Of a DNA stretch of 64,000 nt, positions 24,215-35,790 are shown piece by piece. The position numbers were made by a program, and so were the translations under genes. The notes below the pieces were generated by a model that made no database searches, was not told where the DNA came from, and saw only the letters and a list, made by a program, of their open reading frames with translations. The stretch covers positions 992,001 through 1,056,000 of the forward strand of contig JAPXFQ010000787.1 of the NCBI GenBank assembly GCA_028564705.1, written 5' to 3'. This stretch comes from Apricaphanius iberus (lineage: Eukaryota; Chordata; Actinopteri; Cyprinodontiformes; Aphaniidae). The first letter of the stretch is position 1; every line of letters starts with the position of its first letter.

Positions 24215-24299
24215 CTCTATTGGCGTCCATCATTGGAATCTCAAGAATCTTTCCAACAATATATATGTTTATATAGATAGAGTGTTGAGCGTTCATAGG

Positions 24300-24755
24300 T
24301 TAAACAATATGTTGCTAGGGGTAATCATGGACTCGGACCTGAACTTAAACAGCCACATCAATGCAATAACACCAACAGCTTTTTAACATCTGAAAAACAT
24401 TGCTAAGATTGGAGGAACAGTGTCGAAACCAGACTTAGAGAGACTTATCCATGCATTTGTCTCCAGCAGGTTAGACTACTGTAACGGCCTCCTCACTGGC
24501 CTCTCTAAACGAGCTACAGCTGCAGTACATCCCGAATGCTGCTCCTCGTGTCCTGACAAGAATATTTAATAATTGTCCCCAGCAATCCTCAAACCGCATC
24601 CAAGTTTATAAATATCGTCCCCGACTATTTTAAAAACAAACTGACGCCCTTGCCATCATCTATGGAAGAATGACTGAAGTGCTTTAAGTGAAGCACTGTG
24701 GGGGTCCTCTGGAATTGATAAAGCACTATACAAGTACAGGCCACTTATCATTATC
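24300..24755 (+). mobile_element. L2-like LINE 3' end: reverse transcriptase C-terminus
   Basis: The plus strand encodes GVIMDSDLNLNSHINAIT, then HLKNIAKI and LIHAFVSSRLDYCNGLLTGL, the familiar thumb-side segment of CR1/L2-clade LINE reverse transcriptases. A frameshift and stops follow, and the element ends with a short 3' region near AAGCACTATACAAGTACAGG. It is severely 5'-truncated and dead. It lies 78 bases downstream of the hAT MITE. Confidence 0.75.
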
Positions 24756-25895
24756 AGGCCGTATGGCCACTGGAGAAAGACATAAGCCCCATACGACCAT
24801 GCAAGGATAAGTAGATAAGACAATGGTTGGATTCGCCCGAAAACCCCATGAAAGTTTTTGCTTCCAATTTGACAAAATGTGAATGTTTTGAAATTACTAA
24901 CACTGACTAATCTGTCGGAAATCTGAAGCTCTGACATTCTACACCACTCAATTAAAAAGTCTCCCACACCAGAGCCGGAGCCAAGAGTGACTCATCTACA
25001 GATGCTCTGCACGAAAACCACATTCCACCGTAATCACTGGTTATGATTGATGCCGACTGACTTCTGCTGAAAAATGTAGACAAATATGCAGCAAGAAACC
25101 AGATGCTTATTCACAGCATCTCAATAAATGATTAACCCCCGCTCGGTATGCTGCTCATCGACGCCTCATCCTATAATGTCAGTTTTTATGGCCGTCAGTA
25201 TAAGAGACACTAATATCTCACACATGGGCAGTGTAACCATTACATGAACATAACGGCCGACAAATCAGAATGGAAATCAGAACATATAGCAGCGCATTAG
25301 TGGTAGATGGATTAAATCAGCGCTTCCTCCGGTGAGGGAACTATGTGCAGCTGGGACTAAATATTTAAACACTGCATGTTGGGAAGATGGTGCAGATGTG
25401 ATGTTGATGTTTATATGGGAGATTTGTAGCAGGGTGAACAATCAGATTATAAAGTCAGTTTTCAGTAAATGTTTTCATTTATTAAGGATAAAAGCCCGAC
25501 CCGGTGCCAAACGAATTTAGCTTGGGGTTTGCTTATTGTGTGGGGAAACTATAAACAATCTTTTAGCATTTTTACGACCCGTTGGCAGTGCTTTACATAC
25601 TAAAGGTCAATGCCTTTTTCAGGGACACTCTTTCTATTCACATATAGGTATACATGTTATAGATCATTAGAAAGCTCAGATTTGTAAGATTCCAATGATG
25701 TATGGCAAAAAAAGGATATACTCATAACTGCAGATACGGTAAAGGTTTTTTAAAATCACTCAGCAACCAAGTTAATGTGCAGCTCACCATTAAAAGCCAC
25801 ATATAGTTGAAAGAACAAAGCTGTTATGTACCAAAACAATCTTTTTACATCCATAAGGGTTTATATTTCCTCTAGTAAAATACTGTAGCGATTCC
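24756..25895. other. Unassigned sequence
   Basis: 25010-25340 looks single-copy and of even composition, without repeat words or a credible frame, and could be conserved non-coding DNA. No gene is supported. Confidence 0.35.
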
Positions 25896-25901
25896 ACAAC
25901 A

Positions 25902-25960
25902 AACCTTTGTAATTTTCCCTCCTTGTGTGTATTTCTCACAAAGTTTTCATCATATCTATT
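25902..25960. repeat. Short dispersed repeat, copy 1
   Basis: The words TTGTGTG, ATTTCTCAC and AGTTTTCATCATA occur in the same order and spacing at 32628-32686, so both are pieces of one dispersed family. The family is not recognised. It sits just upstream of the Rex3 fragment. Confidence 0.5.
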
Positions 25961-25994
25961 ATACCTCAGTATGCTCAGATTATCAGTACCGGTC

Positions 25995-26524
25995 TGTCGT
26001 GGTAATGAGAGAGCCGTGCCGAAAGGCGAAGCTCTCGATTTACTGGTCAGTCTACGTTCCTACCCTCATCTATGGCCACGAACTCTGGGTGATGAGCAAA
26101 AGAACGAGATCACAGATACAAGCGGCCAAAATGAGTTTCCTCGGCAGGGTGGCTGGGTTCTCCCTTAGAGATAGGGTGAGAAGCTCTGTCATCCGGAGGG
26201 GGCTCAGAGTCGAGCCACTGCTCCTCCACATCGAGAGGAGCCAGCTCTGGCATCTGGTTAGGATGCCTCCTGGACACCTCCCTGGTGAGGTGTTCCAGGT
26301 ACGTCCCACCAGAAGGAGACCCAGGGGAAGACCCAGGACTCGCTGGAGGGACTATGTTTCCCGACTGGCCTGGGAACGACTCAGGATTCCACCCGTGGAG
26401 CTGACCCAAGTGGCCGGGGAGAGGGAAGTCTTGATCTCTCTGCTTAAGCTACTGCCCCTGGGACCCGACCTAGGATAAGCGGAAGAACATGGATGGATGG
26501 ATGGATGGATGGATGGATGGATGG
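25995..26524 (+). mobile_element. Rex3 (RTE clade) LINE 3' end with (ATGG)n tail
   Basis: A plus-strand frame stays open from upstream to the stop at 26476-26478. Its element-derived part begins near MREPCRKAKLSIYWSV and includes RPRGRPRTRWRDYVSRLAWE and GEREVLISLLKLLP, the C-terminal signature of Rex3 retrotransposons. The stop is followed by GATAAGCGGAAGAACATGG and an ATGG tail. This encodes only the end of the reverse transcriptase polyprotein: the endonuclease and the catalytic part of the polymerase are missing through 5' truncation. It cannot move on its own. The open state of about 160 codons suggests a relatively young copy. Confidence 0.85.
26487..26524. repeat. (ATGG)n tail microsatellite
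   Basis: About nine ATGG units form the 3' tail of the Rex3 copy. Confidence 0.85.
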
Positions 26525-26920
26525 TAGGTATTGAGTGTGGACCTGAATGTCACTCAATGTTACACGTGCCTCTCTAAAGGTAAAGTATTAGCATCGCATC
26601 TGATAGTGCTAGCTTTGGTCTTGTTTTTAGTAAGCCAAGCTCTAATGGCCATTTTGGCTTACAACCATATCAAAGTGTCTTCTTTACGGCCTCCAAAAGT
26701 CCAGATTATTATCCTACAGCAGCCTCTGCGGTTGTCTTGGGTTAGCACATTGCATGGTTGCAACTTGATTTACACCAGTGTTGTATTTTGTCTTGGGTGG
26801 ACCTGACAACTTAATGGGCAGGCTGAGCCTCGTGAACACTATCCAAACCCAACTGACCTCATGTGACTACTGTATTAAGTAATGGATTAACTGTTTCTAA
26901 TAACATTTTTGGAGCTACAT
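26525..26920. other. Unassigned sequence
   Basis: One plus-strand frame of 91 codons (26531-26806) is present without a domain. It is probably chance. No repeat is recognised. Confidence 0.4.
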
Positions 26921-26924
26921 TTCA

Positions 26925-27960
26925 CAAGCCAAACCAAGGCCTGACAACTTGCAGACCTATTAAATCAAGAAGTCCCTTTAATTGGACCTGGAAGTAGGCT
27001 GTATGATCTCAACAAGCAACCCATCATGCCCCAATCTAAAGAAAGTCAAGAACAGATGAGTCACTGACATGTATAGGTATGGAAAAGGGTTACAAAGTCA
27101 ATTTTAGACCTTGGGATTCCAGAAAAGCACACTGAGAATCATCATCCACAAATAAATCAAACATGGTACGGTGGTAAACCTTCCCAGGTGTGTCCAGCCT
27201 GTCAAAGTTATTCCAAGAGGGCATTAACATCTTGTCTGGGAGGTGACAAAACTCTGCAGGGCTCACCTGCCTCAATTAGGGTCAGAGTTCATGATTCAAC
27301 CATAAGGAAGAGAGCCTGGACAGCCATGGGAGATGGGAGATCTCCAAGGCCAATACCACCGTCCTTACCTAAAAAAACAGAAAGTCTCCCATTTGCCAAA
27401 TAACACATTGATAACCCCCAAGATTTAAGGACAGATATTCTGTGGATTGATGAGACAAAACAGGTTTTTTTTGGACAGTGTGAATCTTATTTATAAAAGT
27501 ATTCAAGAAAAAAAATCATCACACTAACAATCAAACATGGTGGAGGCAGTGTAATGATCAGGGGCTGCTTTAGTTGTTTACCAACCTGGACGGAAGCCTT
27601 AATTCTGGAAGACTGTAGATTTTAGCCTTTGACGTAATGCTGAGATAGTTTCCTCTATGAGTATAAACCCATACTAAGGTATATTAGTGTTTAAATTAGG
27701 CTGAGTTTTTAGAGGGTGGTGTCAAGTATTTGTGGTTTTTATTTTTTCGGTCCCAAACCCCTGGGAATACTGTATCAGATTTAGGAAGCAATTACTTTTC
27801 CCATTAAGCCAGGTTGGTCTGAGTAGCTTTTCTACCTTAAAAAGAACGCCGTTGTCATGAAAACTGCATTTTGTGTTCATTCAGATTGTCTTTCTCTTAT
27901 GATAAAATGAGTTTGACGACCTCAAGTATTTAAGTGTGGCAAACAAGCAAATACAGAATC
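26925..27960 (+). mobile_element. Tc1-like transposon, long degenerate copy
   Basis: The transposase start is recognisable at 27026 (MPQSKESQEQM, with a stop soon after), followed by DNA matching the Tc1 helix-turn-helix region (GTTACAAAGTCAATTTTAGA), the GTCAGAGTTCATGATTCAAC block and the catalytic-core segment AATCAAACATGGTGGAGGCA up to about 27600. Stops and frameshifts occur throughout, and the last third of the gene is gone. The 3' non-coding part (27780-27955) contains AGCAATTACTTTTCCCATTA and AAGTATTTAAGTGTGGCAAA. No terminal inverted repeat survives. Function is lost. Confidence 0.8.
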
Positions 27961-28792
27961 ACATTCTCCCCCCTTTTGCGGGTCCAGGACCATTTCCAAT
28001 GACTCAACACTCTTTCCGAGACGTATTTATGCTCTCTTTCTAGTTCATCAAATGAAAACTAGCTCGTAATTAGCTAAATGTGTCCAGGTGTCCAGAAGAC
28101 ATGTCCTACTGCAGAGTAAAGAAGCACAATTATGTTCCCTGGTAGCTAAACATGTTTTATGTGACAGGTCTAGTGTTGCAGCTTGTTTACTATATTTTTT
28201 TATGTCCTGCAGATGATCAATTAATTGGGCTGGGATACTATTTTAGGTATTTGTGAGGAAACTCAACATAATATGACATTCTTACAAAAATGTCCAGTTT
28301 ATCCAAAAGCGTGTAGACTAAAGACAGCGCCATGGGCAAAGAGAACAGACAGTGACCTCTTTCTGCATCAGTTTACCCTTCGTCTACAGCCTGCAGAGGC
28401 TCCCCAGAGGTAAAGCAGTTTCTCAGGGAACGTGCCAAAGTCTTGAGTTATCGTGCCTTTGGATCATGGATAAAGGCGCCGATTGATTCGTTATCCTTGT
28501 GCATGAGCCCCCTGAGGTTGAGATGGATACTTGTCTGAGCATCGGCAGTTTAACAGGCAAACATTCAAGGTCACAGGCAGCAAAACAAGGCAATAAGGGA
28601 ACTAAGAGCAAAACTAAAATTAAGTATAACGCTTGTAAAGGTGATCTCTTATGCCTGATTAACGGCCTTCTTTATATAAGCATGTATTGGTGTGTTCCAC
28701 TCCATTCTACCTGTGCTTTGTAAAGTACATCTGGTCCTTGAACTTTTATTGTGTTACAACTACGAACCTTGACGTATTTTACTGGGATTGTA
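27961..28792. other. Unassigned sequence
   Basis: I see nothing supported. The end (28730-28792) includes GTTACAACTACGAACCTTGA and ATTTTACTGGGATTG, wording typical of Tc1-like non-coding ends, so a small Tc1 piece may abut the LINE fragment that follows. Confidence 0.35.
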
Positions 28793-29235
28793 AAATCAGA
28801 ATCAGCTTGATTGGGGAAGTTTATTCATACAAACAGTGACACTGAATTCAGTTCCCATTTACCCTCAATTAAGATATTTTCAGCATGAATATGAAAGGAT
28901 AGGAATAATGTTGTATTGCTTACTGCCAAGCGTTCATCAGATATAGACCCTGTGGAAACAGTCTCTAGTGCGGCTCATTTTTCCTGACCTGAAGGTAAAA
29001 TCTTAACAGCTTGTGTCCAGAATGTGTGAGGTCTGTACAGATGTTGCCTGCCTTAGACCTGTCCAAGTCCTGTATGAAGGGAAATCAATCACGACGATCC
29101 TTTGTGCAGACTGTTAAAGTCTGGATCAGGATAGACCGATTAACGGCCATAGAGCAGCTTACCCTTTGGTAGTTTTTACTTCTCGACTGACTTCTTGACC
29201 CTAGGGAATACCATCTTTGCTGGGCCTTCTTCTGA
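28793..29235 (-). mobile_element. LINE 3' fragment, minus strand, family unresolved
   Basis: AAATCAGAATCAGCTTGATT at the left is the inverse of a fish LINE tail. The following text (GTGCGGCTCATTTTTCCTGA, CCAGAATGTGTGAGGTCTG, GATGTTGCCTGCC) reads like the antisense of a CR1/L2/Rex1-type reverse transcriptase end. It is heavily diverged, so the clade is open. Confidence 0.5.
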
Positions 29236-29239
29236 AGAA

Positions 29240-31180
29240 TACGACATAGGGTCCTCCAAAAAAATGGTTGCTCTCGCGAAGTGGAAGTGGTCAGTGGTTT
29301 TACATGCAGTACAAGAAAACTGAATTATTTTTCAAATGCATGTATACATGCCTGAGTTGGCTGGAGTCTAACAGACCTGGCCAACTTCTTGTCAAGCCAA
29401 CGCAGCCAGAAAATGTGGTTAAAAAGATGAATTTCTCTGCATGTAAAAGGCATCCCAGCTGGGTCGGGCTGTGACTGACCTGAACCCACCCCATTCCAGA
29501 ACTGACAAGAGCCCAGATGCTGGAAAAACAACAGAGTTCAACAACAACACCTGAAACGCAGTCAAACAGTACAGTAGAGTATGTGTGGCATGTTCTGAAT
29601 TGCAGAGTTGATTTCACCCATTTCTTTGTTGTTCTGCCTGTCCTGCTTTAACTTACTGTGTAACGCTATAGGCCGGCCCGAAGAGCGCCCCCTATTGTTG
29701 CAGAGTCAAACATACGCATCACACAACTTGCAGTCGTTCACCTGTTAAAAAAAATAACTTATGACCAGATTTTTTTGAACAAATCAGTCCAAATGAATCA
29801 GAACAAAAATATATAGCGCGACCTCTGCCCGTGATCAGCTTTCTTCTAAAGCAGTGCTTAGGGGGGTCCTCGCAATTTAGTTTCTGCCGGGGTCACCCCA
29901 GTCGCAGTTTTAGTATTACAGTAATAAAATCAAAAAGACAAAAAGAAAACTGTCTACTTAAACTACAGTGTAAATCAAGAAGAATAAGAACAAGAACTTA
30001 TGATTACCGTTTATTTTTTGCAAATTAAAGTGTGTAGTGAATGACTTTTAATGCAGGTAGGGTTGGGGGGGCCTGGCTTTTTTGTCCACAGGCAAGTAAT
30101 TAACTGTAGAAAGTATCCTTTGCTCAGCATAATATTCACCGTAGAAGACAATTGGTTGCGGTAGGTCAGTGTAGCGGGGGCCGAAAACAAACACTTCCCA
30201 CAGTTAGTTTTCTGTTTTTGACAGACTCTTATGCCGGAACATTTTGAAAGATTTTCTTTCACTATATCATTCTGCACCACTCTGTGTTTTGCATCAGATC
30301 CCAGTGAAATACGTTGAACTTGAAGAAATCCAAGAGGAACGAACACCTCTGAAAAGGTAGCGTAGCCCTCAGCTTCTCCTGTGAAACCTAACCCTATCAT
30401 TTTCATGTCGGGCTGAATGTCCTTTTATGTTCTTAATCAAAATTCGTTTCCAAAAGCTCTCCTTGGATTGAGTTTCAGCCCCCGTGCAGAATGGAGTGTG
30501 TATGTGCGCGTGTGTGTGTGTGTGTGTGCGTGGGGGGGGGGGCATTTTCTAGTTCAAGGAAGTTCAAATAAGGGGAGGAAACGAGAGGCTTATCTGATCA
30601 GCAGCGAGGCCTTTGAAGAGAACTGCTGACATGATCATTAAATTGTAGCACACTGAGAGAGTAATGTAGTACAGTATGGCTGCTTTTGTTCACCTATTGG
30701 TAGCATTACAGATGAGAAGAGCCCTCCGAGTTAACATGCTCCGCTTGCAGTTTTTTGGTTATTCAAAGCCTTGTGATCAGTATGTTCTCTGGATGGATTT
30801 CGATGGAAAATTCATGCCATGAATACTTAACGTTCTCTTAAGCCCTGCTGCGGCAGATATCTTAGTCCAAGTTAACGGGGTTTTCCACTCAAAATTACCA
30901 CTTTCTAATTCTCTGTCTGGAGATTGTGCTGCAGCTTACTTAGGAATTAGGACATTTAAGAGAAAAAAAAAAAACGATTATAGGGGCAGGTTCTGCAGAA
31001 ATCGATGGGTTATTGACTGTGACTCATGCTCATTTACAGAAATTTGTTTAGACGCTTGCAGTTAATCGGAGGACGTTTTTGCCAATTCTTCAGCTTCTCG
31101 CTAACAACTTCCTGGGTGACCTGGCAGCATTAGAGTGCAGCCGTCTCTCGTCCAAGCTTTCCCTCTTCTGTCACATCCAG
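29240..31180. other. Unassigned sequence
   Basis: A minus-strand frame of 131 codons (30011-30406) has no recognisable domain. A GT-rich run lies at 30495-30530, followed by a G run. 29670-30000 includes hAT-like text (GGGGGGTCCTCGCAATTTAG) without a partner end. No gene is supported. Confidence 0.4.
30495..30542. repeat. (GT)n microsatellite plus G run
   Basis: An interrupted GT run is followed by ten G residues. Confidence 0.85.
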
Positions 31181-31185
31181 TCTAA

Positions 31186-31829
31186 ACCTAGTTTATGCTT
31201 CACCAACTGCAAATTTGCACTCAGACGCAGACGTACTGCTGCACGTTTTCTGTTTATAGTACTCCACTCTTGTTCTTTCAGCGTTGCTCGACCACAACAG
31301 CAGGGGTTGCTAACTTTTCGTGGCGTCTCTGCCTACTATCAAACAGCGGCGTTTCATTTTTGTTCTAGGCTTGTCAACCCATTTCTTCCTCAAGGAGCAA
31401 TGAATGACAGAAAGTAAGTTTTGATTTAGCTGTAAAGCTTTTTACTAGAAGTGCAGCTCATAGAATACTTTAGAAACGCATGGAAACAAACACAGCAGTC
31501 GTTTTTTTGTGATTTTCCTACAACTCCTTGTGTTCAACATCGCCAAAAGAGCAGATTTGATCAATTTTCCTTTCAATATAAAGCATGTAGTGGAATGGCT
31601 GAATTAACTACTGATTACAGGGACTGTAGAGCCCCTTTCTGGTGAAGCGATCTCTGGCTGATATTGAAACTGACCAATCAGATGTATACGCTCTTCATTG
31701 ATGGAGACGGATAGTTGAAATTAGGGCCTCTACTCCGTGCGTCCTTGTGTAGGTGACGGAGAGCCCTGGCATTGATAATGGCGTTGCGTCAATCTGTCTC
31801 CGTCAAAACGCAGAAGCATAAACTAGGCT
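31186..31829. mobile_element. PIF/Harbinger-like MITE with CCTAGTTTATGCTTC ends
   Basis: The left end CCTAGTTTATGCTTCACC pairs with the right end GAAGCATAAACTAGGCTT. TAA stands outside both ends (31183-31185 and 31830-31832), consistent with a 3-bp TWA duplication. The right subterminal part contains GACGGAGAGCC and GTCTCCGTCAAAACGCAGAA. Plus-strand frames inside it (31079-31417, 31451-31645) have no domain and are incidental. Confidence 0.7.
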
Positions 31830-31832
31830 TAA

Positions 31833-32164
31833 GGAATTCAACACTGAAAACTGGAAACTGCTGATTTCAGTAAAAGCAACCAGAGTTATTCAGTTAGAGC
31901 CCAAAGGTTTGTGAAGAGGGTTGAATGGTTTAATCAGAAAAGGCCAAAGAAGCTGAAACAGCCAGGCAGGAGTAGACATCCCCCACTTTATGACAAGTTA
32001 GTGCCATAAAAAAGGATTTAAGTCCTTGCAGATTTCTTCTGTTTTGACAGTTCATCTGATTTTCAATTTCTGAAAGGCTATTAGTTTTAGTAGACGGGAA
32101 GCCAACCAAACCTACTCCCTTGCGGGAAGCACATCCTCCAATATAATTTTTATGTTTTGTCAGT
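31833..32164. other. Unassigned sequence
   Basis: It lies between the MITE and the antisense Tc1 fragment. Part of 31990-32164 may be Tc1 sequence too diverged to call. Confidence 0.4.
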
Positions 32165-32455
32165 CATCAGAATATTTTCCAAAAAGTCTTGGGGATCATC
32201 AATGTTTTCTTTTTGTTTTTCTTTTTATGAATTGTGAGACGGGTCTTTGTGTTCTTTTGGGGTCAGCAGTGGTTCTGACCTTTGAACTCTCTTGGGGAGT
32301 ACATTTCTGCCAATTCTCTCTGTCTTGCTGCTAAAATATTAACCCTGAAATGAACTGAGGCTGGCGAGGCGCTTTAAATGTTGTTCTGGGTTCCTGAGTT
32401 ACTTCCTGAATGAGGACTTTGTCTACTTCTCGGAAGGTTCACCACTGATCAGAGG
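32165..32455 (-). mobile_element. Tc1-like transposase fragment, antisense
   Basis: The plus strand shows antisense Tc1 text: CCAAAAAGTCTTGGGGATCA, GGGTCAGCAGTGGTTCTGAC, GCGCTTTAAATGTTGTTCTG and GGAAGGTTCACCACTGATC. On the minus strand these correspond to the middle of the transposase gene. It is interrupted by stops and indels and is non-functional. Confidence 0.7.
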
Positions 32456-34790
32456 ATACAATAATAAATGTAGACACAGAACACACTTTTGTCAACAAGG
32501 CATTGGCCCTCGCACAGTTTGAAGCCACACAAACAAAAACCTGTCTGTTTACGCCCACGAGGGTCCAGTTAATGTCTTCCAATAAAATAACTCACGTCAA
32601 CAATCCGACATAACTTGTTGCATAATTACCTTTGGTAATTCCCTGCGTTGTGTGCATTTCTCACTCAGTTTTCATCATAACTACCATTTTCTTCTTCTTT
32701 GTGATGCTTATTGGTGGCTGATAAACAACAAATCTGCACATTACCGCCACCACCTGATATGAAATGCCGATCAGAATGTCTAGGGGATTTGGTGTGTTGA
32801 TATGGTGTGTTGCTTTTTAAGATGTTTTACACTACTTCATATTGTCAGACAGGGCCTATTTAGTTAATTATTTAAATAATTCAGTTAACCATGAAGTTAC
32901 ACCAGGTTGTGGCAAGTGGAAACACCGTTAAAGTAGAACTGGCATGAAATTCCCCGCAACGTTTGGGCCCTTTTTAGCCACACTCTAAGTACCTTAATAC
33001 TGTATCAAAGGATCGCTTGCCGTAATTCAGCCTTGTTGTAGAATTGCAGGTGTGACGAGGTAGCCCTTCTGTGATCATTAGCACAGAATGACCGGGTTTC
33101 GGAGGGCGGGGCCTAGGCTATGCGCTTCTGTGGTCAATGAGTCGCTAACGATATTTCGTAATATATAATTATATAACTATAATATATAATCTCTTTTCCC
33201 CCAAAATAGCAGCATACTAGCACCAATGCTACATAAACAAACTGGGGTATTTGCTGTGAAGCTAATTCTGAATGTTAGCTATGAAGCTAATTGAAAAGCG
33301 AACAACTCAAACAGTGCCACAATGTGTACTAATAGCTGAAGGACATTGCAGTTTGGATACGGTCTGGACTCCATGCTGTTGGTTTGTCGTTTGCCTGTTA
33401 CCGTAGCTCTCGGCGCCGCGAAGGGAGGGACTTGCAGGGTGTAGTTCGGGGAAGGGGGTTATTGGCTGGAACTCAACACGTAATATGCCGAAACGTGTCG
33501 TCATATGCCGAACTGCCAAACAGCCCGTTTCTGAGTGCTAATTTACCTATGTAGGCAGACGTACCACGGGACAAAGGAAAGACTAATCAGTAATTGTAAC
33601 CCCAGCCGTGGACAGGCTGTGGGAGCTAAAAGATATGACCAAAAACCTTTTTTTAGAAGATTCAAAGAAAGTCTGGCTGTTTGGAAGTAAAACAGACCAG
33701 AATAAGGGAGTGGTTTAAAACTTCTGGACGGCACTGAATGTAAAAATATATTATTTTTTTTCAAAAATGAAGCAGTGAAGCCATATGGCGTGTGGCGGCG
33801 GCAATTCTTTCCACGGTCTGGCCGTCTCGGAGCAGATCTGAAACACAATGCAGGAGATGATCGAGTCTTAGTGTCAATACATCAGCCCAGAAAATTACCT
33901 CTTCTCTGCTTGGCCTACTTTAATCTGTGGCCCTCTATTGAAGCAATGAACACTCTCTCCTCTGTCCTATTGACGACGTAAAATAGGTTTGCCGGCTTGA
34001 TTGACAACTTTGTCCAGCTGACAAAATGTAATGCAGTCGAGGACAAAAAACAGATCAGGAATTCTTTTGGACCCAATCTGGTGCTGCCGATTACATTTTT
34101 CTCCACCGTCTTCTTCTTTATTGTATCAGATGGGTCTTTTGAAGTATTGAGGGAGAGTTTTTTTTTTCTATTTATTTATTTTTTTTTCATACTGGGTGAG
34201 TGCTCTGAGAGTCAGAGAGTGGTCACACACATATTCAGGTGCATGTTTGAGAAGTCGGTTTTGGCTTTTTAAGCTTAAGACTTTCATCCGGGCCGACTCC
34301 TGAATAACAAACAGAAAAAAATGTGCGTTCTCCTGCCACCGAGAATAAGATCTCATAAAAACAGCACCGACTACCTCTGGTAACATTTCAGTGACGATGA
34401 TTTATTTTTCTGTTTCAACTAGGTGAATTATTCAGGCTGCAGCTGTAGACATCAAACACATTTTCTGCTGACAGGGAGATTTAATGAAACCAATTCGGCT
34501 CTCGACCAGCGCTTAAATGTGAATGAAACTGATAGTTTTTATGGCTGTTTGAGGGGTTGTTTTACATATTATCTATAAAATATATCCGAGCAGCAGAGTC
34601 GTTGAACCTGATATTAGATTTTGAATGTATGGAATCTGTTTTTCAACGACTTCATGCAAAAACAGAGACACACGACTAAACGAGGAAGGACTCATTCAGC
34701 AGAGCATGTACAACTAAAATAGCTACAAAAGTGGCTCAGTCCAGAGAAGAGACGACTACACAATGAAGAACTGAGTCACTTTTACTTTTG
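32456..34790. other. Unassigned sequence
   Basis: It contains the second copy of a short dispersed repeat at 32628-32686, an AT palindromic patch near 33160-33190, and T runs around 34158-34185. No exon or RNA gene is supported. Confidence 0.4.
32628..32686. repeat. Short dispersed repeat, copy 2
   Basis: It shares TTGTGTG, ATTTCTCAC and AGTTTTCATCATA with 25902-25960, in the same order and orientation. Confidence 0.5.
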
Positions 34791-34796
34791 GGAAAT

Positions 34797-35790
34797 GAAA
34801 TAAATTCAGTTCAGTTTATTTATATAGCGCCAATTCACAACAAATGTAATCTCAAGGTCCTTTCCAACAAAAGTCATTTCAATACAGTTATACAAACATT
34901 ACAATCAGTTAAAAGTTTTCTATGTAAGGAATCCCAGCAGGTTACGATGAGTTATTGACGTGAGGTTGTGCCCGGATCATGCAGACTCCAACCACAGCTA
35001 TTCCTCAGCAATCCCTCATACTGAGCAAGCATGTAGCAACAGTGGAGAGGAAAAACTCCCCTTTAACAGGAAGAAACCTCCAGCAGAACCTGGCTCTGTA
35101 CAAGCGGTCATCTGCCACGACCGTCTGGGGGTCTGAGAAGACAGAGAAGAGACACGGAAGGAATAAAAGGAACTGATGTAAGAGTACTTAAATATTAAAC
35201 AAAGCAAAAAGTTATACATAAAAGCAGAAAGGAGAATAGTAGAAGAGGGAAGTAGAAGATTGGAGGTCAGTGTGTCCTCCAACAGTCTAAGCCTATAGCA
35301 GCATAACTATAACAATAGCTCAGGATAACCTAAGCCACTCTAACAATAAGCCTTATAAAAAAGGAAGGTTTTATGTCTAGTCTTAAAAACAGACAGAGTA
35401 TCAGCCTCACGGACTAAAACCTGGAGCTGGATCCACAGGAGAGGAGTCCGGTAACTAAAAGATCTGCCTTCCATTCTACTTTTAAATCTTAAGAACTACC
35501 AGTGAACCTGCTTTCTGAGAACAAATTGCTCTGTTAGGAACATATGGAACAATCAGATCTCTGATGTACGATGGAGCTTGATTATTAAGGGCTTTATATG
35601 TAAGGAGGAAGATCCTAACAGGAGCCAATGGAGAGAAGCCAAAACAGGGGAAATGGTTTTTTATACTGATCAGAACTCTTGCTGCAGCATTTTGGATCAG
35701 CTGAAGGCTTTAAATTGCATTTTTTGGACTTCCTGATAATAAGGAATTACAGTAGTCCACCCTTGAAGTAACAAATGCATAGACTTAACT
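34797..35790 (-). mobile_element. L2-like LINE 3' region, minus strand
   Basis: Read on the minus strand, the end at 34797 has the tail GGCGCTATATAAATAAACTG, preceded by ACAACCTCACGTCAATAACT, ATGCTTGCTCAGTATGAGGG and AGGTTTCTTCCTGTTAAAGG. These words occur in the same order on the plus strand at 42835-43105, so the two are one family in opposite orientation. The remaining 35.1-35.8 kb part has phrases such as CATTTTGGATCAGCTGAAGG and GGAATTACAGTAGTCCACCC, which I know from long fish LINE-associated repeats. No intact reading frame remains. Confidence 0.65.

Noticed and set aside
30011..30406. 131-codon minus-strand frame
   Set aside because: No recognisable domain or splice context; probably chance or old repeat sequence.
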